64,000 bases of DNA, taken from Chrysophaeum taylorii (taxonomy: Eukaryota; Sar; Pelagophyceae; Pelagomonadales; Pelagomonadaceae). The notes beneath the pieces were generated by a model. It made no database searches. It saw only the letters and a list, made by a program, of their open reading frames with translations, and was not told where the DNA came from. The stretch is from contig JAQMWT010000314.1 of assembly GCA_029834535.1 (NCBI GenBank), positions 921,661 through 985,660 of the forward strand. Direction: 5' to 3'. Positions 1 through 8,488 of this stretch are shown here, in pieces (position 1 is the stretch's first letter; the number at the start of each line of letters is the position of its first letter). Made by a program: the position numbers and the translations under genes.

Positions 1-1
1 C

Positions 2-943
2 GACACTTCCGGCGCAGCGTACGTTTTCCGGACTACCGACGACGGCTTCGCGTGGGAGCAAACCCAGAAGCTCAAGGCGAGCGACGCGCAGGAAGCTGAC
101 CGGTTCGGACGCGCCGTCGCGATCTCCGGGACGTTGATGATCGTCGGGGCGTTTGGCGACGACGACGTGAGCGACAGTTCCGGAGCCGCGTACATGTTCC
201 GGAGCGAGGACGGAGGAATTTCGTGGGTGCAAACCCAAAAGCTGACGGCGAACGATTCGCTGGGCGGATGGTTCGGCTACGCCGTCGCGATCTCGGGAAA
301 TTTGGCAGTAGTCGGCGCGTACGGCGACGACGTCGTCGGCCCGCTCTCGGGTTCTGCCTATACGTTTCGCTCCGACGACGACGGCTTGGTCTGGGTGCAG
401 ACCCAAAAGTTGACGTCGAGCGACCTGTCGTCGGGGGATAATTTTGGCCTCTCCGTGGGCATATCGGGAAATCTCGCCGTAGTCGGATCTATTTACGACG
501 ACGACGGAGGTTTCCTGGCCGGAGCGGCCTACGTCTTTCGCACCGTCGACGGGACCTCGTGGGTGCAAACCTTCAAGCTCAAGGCGACCGACGCCTTTGC
601 TGGGGACTACTTTGGAGGCGCGGTTTCGATTGCGGGCGACCTCGCCGTCGTGGGGGCGCGCTGGGACGACGACGCCGGTACTTTTTCTGGTTCCGCCTAC
701 GTCTTTGCCACCGACGACGACGGCCTCACCTGGTACCAGACCCACAAGCTCGCGGCGAGCGACGGTGCGGTGGAGGACTACTTTGGACACGCCGTCGCGA
801 TTTCGGACGCGACCGCATTGGTTGGCGCCTATTATCACGACGACGAAATCGCCGGCGAAGACGCGGGCTCGGTTTACGTCTACTCGGTGGAGACTCTGCC
901 GCCGACGACCGCGCCGGTCGCTCAACCCACGCTTCTGGTGTGA
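2..943 (+). CDS. FG-GAP / integrin-alpha-like beta-propeller protein, 5' partial
   Basis: The frame is open from the left edge, so the N-terminus lies outside the window. The visible 313 residues are six to seven repeats of about 50 residues with the pattern SGSAYVFR-TDDGLTW-QTQKL-ASD-FG-AVAISG-LAVVGA. This is the FG-GAP repeat family, which folds into a beta-propeller and is usually extracellular or cell-surface. A Pro/Thr-rich tail (PPTTAPVAQP) ends at TGA 941-943. That stop overlaps a strong splice-donor consensus (GTGAGTAAG at 940), so the protein may continue through an intron. No catalytic residues are visible. The family call is firm; the biological role (adhesion or surface coat) is inference. 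Confidence 0.85.
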   Translation, partial: DTSGAAYVFRTTDDGFAWEQTQKLKASDAQEADRFGRAVAISGTLMIVGAFGDDDVSDSSGAAYMFRSEDGGISWVQTQKLTANDSLGGWFGYAVAISGNLAVVGAYGDDVVGPLSGSAYTFRSDDDGLVWVQTQKLTSSDLSSGDNFGLSVGISGNLAVVGSIYDDDGGFLAGAAYVFRTVDGTSWVQTFKLKATDAFAGDYFGGAVSIAGDLAVVGARWDDDAGTFSGSAYVFATDDDGLTWYQTHKLAASDGAVEDYFGHAVAISDATALVGAYYHDDEIAGEDAGSVYVYSVETLPPTTAPVAQPTLLV

Positions 944-1193
944 GTAAGCCCGCGGCGAGGCGCTCCTTTGGTGGCGCCTCGTGGTGGGGGTCGGTCGCGC
1001 CACTTGTTCTTCGAGCAGCAGCAGCCAGCAGCAGCAGGGCCAGCTGCTCGAGACTCGTCGTCCAAGCGGGCGACAAAATGCCGCAGCGTCGCGGCAGCCT
1101 CTCTGACTCGCGAGGCGGTACGCCGCGTCGTGGTTTCGTGCCTCTGGGAGGCTGGCACGCGGCGGGATTTGCTTCATTTCGTCTCGTCTCGTC

Positions 1194-1335
1194 TCATCCC
1201 ATCCCATCCCATCCCATCCACCGCGCGCAGCCTTGGACAAATTTTGGCCACCGACGACGACGACGACGACGACGACGACGAAGGCGACCTCGCCGCCGCA
1301 CTGCACTGCACTGCACTGCACTGCACTGCACTGCA
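1194..1335. repeat. Cluster of simple repeats
   Basis: The gap 944-1507 has no convincing gene. It holds three microsatellites: (CATCC)n at 1194-1219, (CGA)n at 1252-1281 and seven copies of CTGCA at 1301-1335. Long open frames here are by-products of the repeats. Confidence 0.8.
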
Positions 1336-1507
1336 ATGGTGCGGATAATACACATCCACCCATCTGTCGCTGACAACAGCACCTCAACAGTCGCAGTCTT
1401 ACCATAATTCAACCTATAATCAAGAAGCCGACATCGATTCTATAGTTACATCTCCCTCTCCGCGGCGCCGAGCGTGGAACACCCAACAAGACGTCTGTCT
1501 CAGAAAG

Positions 1508-1906
1508 TCACCTGCGCGCGGATGAACGACAACTAGAGAGCGGCGTACTACTCACGTCGTCGAGCGGCGTACTTCTCACGGGAAGGTATCCTTGCTTCCT
1601 CGTCTGCTCTCGCGCGCCGGCGAAGAAGCCGACGACGAGTGCCGTCGCCGCCGAAACGCTCGCCAAGGCGGCGAGCGTCGAGGAGCGCACGCCCTTCTCG
1701 TCTTCAACAAGTTCCGTCGAAAACGTACCATCGCAGCCGTTCAAGATATACTTTTCGGCGGCAGCGGGAAACGCAGGGCACAGGTACTGGCCGCACTGCT
1801 TGGCGTCGTGCCGCACGACGGGGTCCTTCAACGTCTTCTCGTCGCCGAGGGCGACCCGCGCGCCTGCGAACAACACACACAACAGAAGACGCCGCCACCA
1901 CCGCAT
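1508..1906 (-). CDS. Small secreted or single-pass membrane protein, unknown
   Basis: This 132-residue reading frame starts at the ATG at 1904-1906; an upstream in-frame TTG was rejected. It begins with a good signal peptide (MRWWRRLLLCVLFAGARVALG), followed by a short luminal segment with three cysteines (KQCGQYLCPAF, NGCDGTF). A hydrophobic helix (TLAALASVSAATALVVGFFAG, about residues 77-97) precedes a basic tail, giving a type I membrane topology. I do not recognise the family. It is convergent with nothing and lies 237 bp from the histidine kinase, transcribed in the same direction. The signal peptide and anchor make it more credible than the antisense frames. Confidence 0.5.
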   Translation of the reverse strand: MRWWRRLLLCVLFAGARVALGDEKTLKDPVVRHDAKQCGQYLCPAFPAAAEKYILNGCDGTFSTELVEDEKGVRSSTLAALASVSAATALVVGFFAGAREQTRKQGYLPVRSTPLDDVSSTPLSSCRSSARR

Positions 1907-2143
1907 CGTAGTAGAATAGTACCGACGTGCGCACTCCAAAATTAGTTATTACCCTTACCCTGAATGAGGCAGTTTCTTATCTCGACGACCGAGTTGTGGA
2001 TCCGCCAGCAGGCTGACCTAGAAGAAAATTGATGATGACTCTTCTTGTTGACAAACCAGAGTGGAGAGTCGCACGCGCTCAGTAGTTTATTTATTTATTT
2101 ATTTATTACTACACACTCTCTGGTCTGAGTTTATTAATATTTT

Positions 2144-3982
2144 CTATGGCGCGCGTTGGAGCAGCAGATACTGGTTGACGCTGCCGAGGAGCTGCTTGGA
2201 TGTGAAGGGCTTTGCAATGACCGCGTCGAAGTTGGGCTGAATGGTGACCATATCGACGCTGGCGGTGCAGGCGATGATGACGGGTCGGGACTTACGTTGG
2301 CCGTAGCGAGCAAAGAAGGCCCGAGCCATTTCGAGTCCGCCGAGCACGGGCATGTTGATGTCGGTCAGGATAACGTCGATTTTGGGGTGTTGCGAATCGA
2401 GGTTGTGGATAATTTTTTCGATGCCCTCCTTGCCGTTGTTGGCGACGTCGACGTCGTGGCCGGCCTTGGCGAGCGTGCGAACGACGAGATGGCGAAGGGC
2501 GATCGTGTCCTCGACGACGAGGATCTTGGCGCGCTGGAGGACGGGCGGCTTCGCGGCGAAGTGGTTCGGTGCCTCGCTGGATGATTTGCACGGCACCGTG
2601 AACCAAAAATGCGAGCCGGGAGATAGGGGCTCGTAGCCGCACTCGCCGCCTAAAATCCGCGTGCGGATCGTGACTCCGTAGAGGCCCACGCCGCTCCCTT
2701 TGATTGTTGACGTCGAAGTCGGGTTGGTGATGACGCCGCCGAAGAGCTGGGCGCGTTTTTCTTCGGGCACGCCGCAGCCCGTGTCCTTGACGCTCACGAG
2801 GAGACACGAGCCGTCCGGCGACGAAATGTTCACGTCGATGCTGCCGGCCCGCGTGTGCTTGGTCGCGTTCGTCAGATAGCTCAGGATGTTTTGGATGAGC
2901 CAGTCGCGGTCGGTGGTAACAAATTCCGACACGTTGGGCGAGATTCTGATGTTGACCGGCACGGAGGCCGTCGTGGCGGCGATCAGCCGCGTGCACTTCT
3001 CCTTGATCGTTTCGACGCGAAACGACGATTCTTTAGCGACCATGCTCCCGGTATGCGCGATCTCCAAGGCCTGCATGACCATCAACCGAAGAAATTCCGC
3101 CGCGGACTCGGCCTCGTTGAGGAGATCTCTCGCGTTGTCGAGGTCCCTGATGGCGATTGCCTTTTGAGTCAATTCCAACGATAGCAAAAAGCTCGACACG
3201 GGCGTCTTGATATCGTGCGCGACGGTCGCCAAGTGGTCTATGCGCGCCTGGTTGATCTCGGCGTATTGGAGCGCGGCCTCGGCCTTGGCGTCCCGAGCGA
3301 GCCGCGACAGCAGCACGAACCCGTTCGACTTGCGGAAAATAACCGCGTCGAGCTCCTTGAACCGAGACGCGTGAGCCTCGAGCCGAATCCGAGTCACGGC
3401 CGCTTCGACGTCCTCCACGAGCAGGGCGTTTTTGAGCTTGACGGCGTCGGACGCGCTCACGCATTCGAAGATGTTGCCGAGCGTCGACCGCGCGAACAGC
3501 GTCGCGTCACCAATGTACTGCTCGAAGCCTCCGACCTCGTTATGGAGAGATATGCACATCCCAAATCCCGTCGTCGAGTCGTTGTCGACGAGCATGTCGT
3601 TCGTCAAAAATATGTTCGTGAGCTCGGCGGGCGAGTAGCGCGTGACGGCTTTGAACACGGGCAGCCAACGCAGCAGCGCGAGGGCCGTCAACGCGCTCGC
3701 GACCGCCGTCAGCGGCTTGGTCAACCGCAGCGACCACCGAAAAAACGCGCCCCCGAGATGCGTCAGCCCGCACGAAAAGATGAACAGCATGAACAACACG
3801 CTGTGCATCTTTGCCTCGTCCGACACGCGCCGCGACATGTGCCGCGAGGACAGTCTGAGCGTCAACGCGATTTCCATGGGGATCAGAAAGTACGACACGG
3901 CGATGATTATGTCGCACGCCGCCTCCCAGCTCCATGCCTCCACTCCAAGGCTCGTCGTCTTCGTCGTCGTTGCCTGCCGCAT
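2144..3982 (-). CDS. Ethylene-receptor-like hybrid histidine kinase
   Basis: This is a 612-residue membrane sensor kinase. Residues 20-110 form three hydrophobic helices that match the ETR1-type ethylene-binding domain: D24, YFLIPME at 31-37 and the FSCGLTHL motif with C71 and H75, the pair that holds Cu(I) in plant receptors. A PAS-like stretch (about 130-225) follows. Then come HisKA (AHDIKTPV, phospho-His H256), a HATPase domain with N-box (NATKH, near 372), DTGCG (400-404) and GSGVGLY (429-435), and a C-terminal receiver (about 485-605) with ED at 491-492, phosphoacceptor D541, T573 and K591. All catalytic boxes appear intact. The expected role is autophosphorylation and phosphorelay to an HPt protein, probably at the ER or another internal membrane. 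Ethylene as the ligand is inference. The start is the only ATG before the first helix. Confidence 0.85.
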   Translation of the reverse strand: MRQATTTKTTSLGVEAWSWEAACDIIIAVSYFLIPMEIALTLRLSSRHMSRRVSDEAKMHSVLFMLFIFSCGLTHLGGAFFRWSLRLTKPLTAVASALTALALLRWLPVFKAVTRYSPAELTNIFLTNDMLVDNDSTTGFGMCISLHNEVGGFEQYIGDATLFARSTLGNIFECVSASDAVKLKNALLVEDVEAAVTRIRLEAHASRFKELDAVIFRKSNGFVLLSRLARDAKAEAALQYAEINQARIDHLATVAHDIKTPVSSFLLSLELTQKAIAIRDLDNARDLLNEAESAAEFLRLMVMQALEIAHTGSMVAKESSFRVETIKEKCTRLIAATTASVPVNIRISPNVSEFVTTDRDWLIQNILSYLTNATKHTRAGSIDVNISSPDGSCLLVSVKDTGCGVPEEKRAQLFGGVITNPTSTSTIKGSGVGLYGVTIRTRILGGECGYEPLSPGSHFWFTVPCKSSSEAPNHFAAKPPVLQRAKILVVEDTIALRHLVVRTLAKAGHDVDVANNGKEGIEKIIHNLDSQHPKIDVILTDINMPVLGGLEMARAFFARYGQRKSRPVIIACTASVDMVTIQPNFDAVIAKPFTSKQLLGSVNQYLLLQRAP

Positions 3983-6630
3983 TGCTCTTTTTCAAGGAGG
4001 CTCAAAGCTCGCTCGCCGAAGATTAAGGAAATGGATGACGACTGCGATCGCTGCTGGTCACAACATATAATTTTTTTTTGGAAAAAGATGTTTTGAATGG
4101 AACTGTCTTTCGAATGTCTGAAGAGTTGCACCTTATTACCGCTGCGTTCTACGGTAGTTTGCTACTCATTATAACATCTAGTCAGAGTACTTAACTTTCG
4201 AATTGTTCCTCAATATCTTCTCGATGCCCACGAATTTCTGCCCGTATTTTTTGATCACAATTCGTTTTGTATTCTCATTCGTCAGAGAGGAGTTTCGAAC
4301 CACCACCAAAACTCTCTTTTACAGAGTTTGATCGTTGGGTGTCCTTGAAGAAGGAAAGGTCGCAGTCTCGATCGCAGCACATGACTGGTGTCTTGCTTGA
4401 GTTTGAAGGTAGCATGACGTCACGTGAAGAGAGGAAGAGATGAATTCACGACGAGGCCCAACAACGGCGCAACGAAATTTAGTCTCGTGCGGAGGATGCC
4501 CACGCACCCAAAAAAAAGCGCGTGTTTTTCTTCTTCCGAGACATGCGTCGTCACTCGACATCGGTACCGTTGGCCGAGAAGATTCAATGATCGCCACGAC
4601 GACGACGCGATCTCCAATTCTTGTCGTTGTTTTTGCAGTCGACAGCCATCAACGTAGGATACATAGACAACAGCGACCTCGGTCAGGAAGTGTTACGATT
4701 GTTATCCCGGTGTCGCACTAGCCTGGCGCGGGTCAATATATGACCGTCACATTAGAAGCTTGCGCCTGGCGGCGGCGGCGGCCGCTCGGCGCCAGAGCCA
4801 CCATCCTTCGGCGATGGCGAGTCGAGTGCCAGGCCGAGGTCATCCTGACAAATCTTAGAATGGGCGTGTCCCACAACACCCAAGGGAACAAGATAAGGTA
4901 TATTCCGCCTGCGGAAGCACACGAGGACTTCCGTCCATAGGAGAGCAAAGAACCGAGAGAGTAGTGAAAAAGATCTAAAGCGACCTCGAACAGCAACGAG
5001 ACTCCCGCCACGAGTCGAAGATGTAAGGCGCTGATCAGGATAGATTTCCAACGCCAGTTTAGCTACGTGTTGAAACCTGGGCTTGGTTCGACCGACTCCC
5101 GTGGTGATTCTCGCCGGTACGGATGATGCGACGCCAGACTCGCGCGACCGCCAGCGCGGCTTTGCTGTATGTGCAAGGAAGCTGATCGCGGTTCGTTTCT
5201 TTTATCACACTAAAGCACGTTTCCGCCCATGAAATGTGGAGAAAGGACTGTGCTGGTTTATTATTATTATTATTATTCACACCCTATGTTGTCTCGAGTT
5301 TTTTCGAAGCCGACGAGATTCGCACGCGCGTTTAGCTTACACGTTTGCCTTGGCCGCTTTAGGAGTTAGTATCTGTTTGTTTTTCTCAGTACCTGTATGG
5401 CACTTGCAGCCTCAGCCTGGGCAGCTGGCTGCCTATCGGCGAACGTGCGTGTCCGAAGTTGGGCAGCTGGTTCGAGACTCGTCAAAGCCCAGAGTGGAGT
5501 GATTGATGTGCGAGCAACGCGCATGGCGAGTTTTTCATTCAGCAAATTTAGTAAAACACCAATCGAAATGCGCTTGGCCGGCGAGCTTACCGAACGTGAC
5601 CCTTTTTTAGTTTTTATCACTTGGAGGCCCGTGTTTCAGGCTCTGGCTTGTAGCGCGACCAAGAAGAAGAAGAAGAAGAAGAAGAAGAAGACGACGACGA
5701 CGAACGTACTTCGCGCGTGTAGTATCTATCGCGCTTCGCATCGAGTAATAATTAATACCGCTACCCGAGCAAAAGAGTTGCCAGATCCGGGCCATCGAAA
5801 GCGCGCATTCCGCTCTTGTTCGGAGAGCCGAAGACGTAGCCCAAGTGGGCAATGATTAATTTGTTTCTGTGCATTCGTTCAAGACTAGCATCACGGCGCG
5901 CACTTTGTCCAGAACAAAACAGTCTACTTCTTCTTCTTCTTCCGGACCTTCGAGCTCGGCGAGGAGCAATCGCAGAGCCACCGACGACGCGCGCGACGCA
6001 GCCGCGGGCGTGCTCTGTCGATCGAAAAACGTGGGGGTAGCGGCACGACGCGATGACAACAACCAAGGCTTTGAGCGACAGAGGACGGGGCCATTTTTTT
6101 TTTGGTCGGCCGAACACAGGAGATGGCGTTAGCGGTGGCGAGTTCAAAGACGCCTGCCGACACACAGGGCTCAGCCGAGAGGTTCGTTCTCGCCAGAGAC
6201 TCCCTAAGCATCTATCTACCTGCGGAAATGCCAGCTTAGGAACCTGCGCCTGAATTGCCGAGTCCCCTCTATCTTCAAGCGCCAGTTGGAGTGGTGAGAA
6301 GAGCGGTGATAGGTGGCGGGGCGCTGGAAGGAAGAAAAGAATGAACGAGTCCGATCGGAGTTTACGACGGCAAGACGAGGACAAGCTCTCTCCACCACCT
6401 CGGAGCGCGACGGAGATCGACCCGACAATTCGAGCGTCGAGCAGCGAGTGACAACGAGGTTGTTTCGGACGACGAGTAACCGGTCTGACGCGAAAACGGA
6501 TCTCGCCTCCGAGTGGAGGAAGTCTTTAACATTGCAGGCGAATCAACAATTCCTCGCAGGCGTCGTCGAACTCCCCAAATTCCTCCAACGCGCTGATACC
6601 CAAATTTACAACTTGTAAGCCACGACGACG
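3983..6630. other. Intergenic, no gene recognised
   Basis: About 2.6 kb with no reading frame showing domain-like sequence or consistent GC-rich third positions. It contains an (AAG)n tract near 5662-5690 and a short (TTA)n tract near 5260-5277. Unrecognised spliced or lineage-specific genes cannot be excluded. Confidence 0.5.
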
Positions 6631-7053
6631 TCAATAGGCCACAGTTACAGCACTTGAAGGATGCGCATCGTCGAGCCGGGAGTATTCTTCCTCTTGAAGG
6701 CGCGTGGCAATTTCGAGGTCCGCGTCTATCTGGTTGCAATGTCCGTCGACGTCGAGAGAAGCGATGCGAAGCGCCACAAGTTCGTCGTTCTCGGGGACCA
6801 GAGGCGGTCCCGCGAAGCGCCTCTCCTCGAGGATCAAGCGCCGGCTGTCTTCGACGGCCTTGCGCCAGGCCGCGGCCTCATCGTAGGCCGGCCGAAACTC
6901 CTCGTACTCAAACTCCTCGTACTCATACTCCTCCTCAATCGCGTCGAGCGCTGTTGCATCCGTGTCGTCAGAGACTACTTCCCACTCGTCCTCCGTCTCG
7001 ATTCGCGTCCACGAAGATTCCGTCGTCGTGTCGCTCTTCGTGTCGTTGGCCAT
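6631..7053 (-). CDS. Acidic small protein, possible ubiquitin-interacting motif
   Basis: This 140-residue frame starts at the ATG at 7051-7053 (MANDTKSDTT). The N-terminal half is very acidic and includes a repeated YEYEEFEYEEF segment near residues 45-57. The C-terminal helix IATRLQEEEYSRLDDA looks like a ubiquitin-interacting-motif or amphipathic helix, but the match is short. No transmembrane segment or signal peptide is seen. It lies 213 bp downstream of the YchF stop on the same strand. Codon use is GC-rich in this frame, which supports it being real. Function is unknown. Confidence 0.5.
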   Translation of the reverse strand: MANDTKSDTTTESSWTRIETEDEWEVVSDDTDATALDAIEEEYEYEEFEYEEFRPAYDEAAAWRKAVEDSRRLILEERRFAGPPLVPENDELVALRIASLDVDGHCNQIDADLEIATRLQEEEYSRLDDAHPSSAVTVAY

Positions 7054-7266
7054 GCACAAAGAATGTTCGCGGATCTAACGGCCCCTTCCTTCAAACGGCC
7101 CGAATTTTTAAGCGTTTCGAATCCTTGACACGACGACGACGACGACAATAAGGAAGGAAAAAAGCGACCCACCACCCAGACCTAGTGTGTGTCGATGGCG
7201 AAAGAGACCACTCCCCCCCTCCTACAGCCCGTAGTTTGTTTATTTATAGGTCATAAAAAGAGATAA

Positions 7267-8418
7267 CTAGACGTTAAATCGGAAGAGCATGACGTCCCCG
7301 TCCTTGACGACGTAGTCCTTACCCTCGGCGCGCATGAGGCCCTTGTCTCTCGCGGCTTTCTCGGTGCCCGACTGGAGGAGGTCGGCATAGGCGATGGTCT
7401 CGGCGCGGATGAAGCCCCTCTCGAAGTCGCCGTGGATGACGCCAGCAGCTCGGGGGGCGGTCCAGCCGTCCTTAATCGTCCAGGCGCGGGTTTCGGTTGG
7501 GCCAGAGGTATAGTAGGTGATGAGGCCGAGGGTATCGTAGGCCGCTCGGACGAGGGCTCGGAGTCCGCAGGTATCGAGCGTAACTCCGAGAGCGTCGAGG
7601 TAATCGGCCCGATCGTCGGGCGAAAGCGACACTAATTCTGATTCGACTTGCGCCGACACCAGGACCGATCCCTCGCCCCGTTCCGTGGCCAAGGCGGCCA
7701 CTGCCTCGCTCATCGCGTTGCCGGTCGCGAGACTATCGTCGTTCACGTTGCACGCGAAGATCGCGGGTTTGAGCGTGAGGAGGTTCAACGGCGCGATCGC
7801 CGCCAGCTCCGCATCGTCGAGGTCCGCGAATCTCGCTTGCGTGCCCTCGTCGAGAACCGTCTGGACTTTCCGAAGAGCTTGGGCCTCGTCGGCAAGTTTT
7901 CTGTCTCTGGAAACTTTGGTCAAACGTCTCTCGACTTGACCCAAGTCGCTCAGAGCTAATTCTAACTCGATGACTTCGATGTCTCGCAAAGCGTCGACCG
8001 AGCCGTCGACGTGGATGATATTCTCGTCCTCGAAGCATCGGACCACGTGGACAATCGCGTCGCATTCCCTCACGTTCCCGAGAAACTGGTTCCCTAAGCC
8101 CTCGCCTTCGCTCGCCCCGCGGACGAGGCCGGCAATGTCGACGAACTCGAGGGACGTAGCGACCGTTTTTGCTGAATCGTGGATCCCCGAGAGTTTCAAA
8201 AGGCGCTCGTCGGGCACCGACACAACCCCAACGTTGGGTTCGATCGTGCAGAACGGGTAGTTCGCCGCTTCGGCGTTCACGTCTTCAGTCAGGGCGTTGA
8301 ACAGGGTCGACTTCCCGACGTTCGGAAGCCCGACGATCCCCGTCTTCAGTCCCATCGTCGGCACGAACCGCCGCGGTGCGAAGGCGCGGGATACGACGGC
8401 GAGCACCGCCAGCATCAT
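7267..8418 (-). CDS. ychF: YchF/OLA1-type Obg-like ATPase, probably plastid-targeted
   Basis: This 383-residue protein is a ribosome-associated P-loop NTPase of the YchF family, whose members usually prefer ATP over GTP. G1 is GLPNVGKST (30-38), G3 is DIAGLVRGASEGEGLG, and the G4 position reads NVND instead of NKxD, as expected for an ATP-binding Obg-like protein. The C-terminal TGS-type domain ends in the conserved VMLFRFNV. It looks like the bacterial/organellar type. The leader MMLAVLAVVSRAFAPRRF has a short hydrophobic segment then AFAP, resembling the heterokont ASAFAP plastid-targeting site. The ATG at 8416-8418 was chosen because longer in-frame extensions run into the divergent SDA1 gene. 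It shares a 70-bp promoter region with SDA1. Confidence 0.93.
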   Translation of the reverse strand: MMLAVLAVVSRAFAPRRFVPTMGLKTGIVGLPNVGKSTLFNALTEDVNAEAANYPFCTIEPNVGVVSVPDERLLKLSGIHDSAKTVATSLEFVDIAGLVRGASEGEGLGNQFLGNVRECDAIVHVVRCFEDENIIHVDGSVDALRDIEVIELELALSDLGQVERRLTKVSRDRKLADEAQALRKVQTVLDEGTQARFADLDDAELAAIAPLNLLTLKPAIFACNVNDDSLATGNAMSEAVAALATERGEGSVLVSAQVESELVSLSPDDRADYLDALGVTLDTCGLRALVRAAYDTLGLITYYTSGPTETRAWTIKDGWTAPRAAGVIHGDFERGFIRAETIAYADLLQSGTEKAARDKGLMRAEGKDYVVKDGDVMLFRFNV

Positions 8419-8488
8419 ACTGACTGACTCACTGACTGACTGACTCAGGTGAGGAGGGTAATCTATCTCGGGTAGTGGTTGGTTGGCG
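8419..8488. promoter_or_regulatory. Shared divergent promoter, YchF / SDA1
   Basis: Only 70 bp separate the two divergent start codons, so both promoters and 5' leaders must sit here or overlap the genes. The interval contains a short (CTGA)n run (ACTGACTGACTGACTC). No TATA box is seen. The regulatory role is inferred from spacing. Confidence 0.5.

Noticed and set aside
1301-1335. (CTGCA)n as a telomeric repeat
   Set aside because: Only seven units in the middle of unrelated sequence; stramenopile telomeres are normally TTAGGG-type. A microsatellite.
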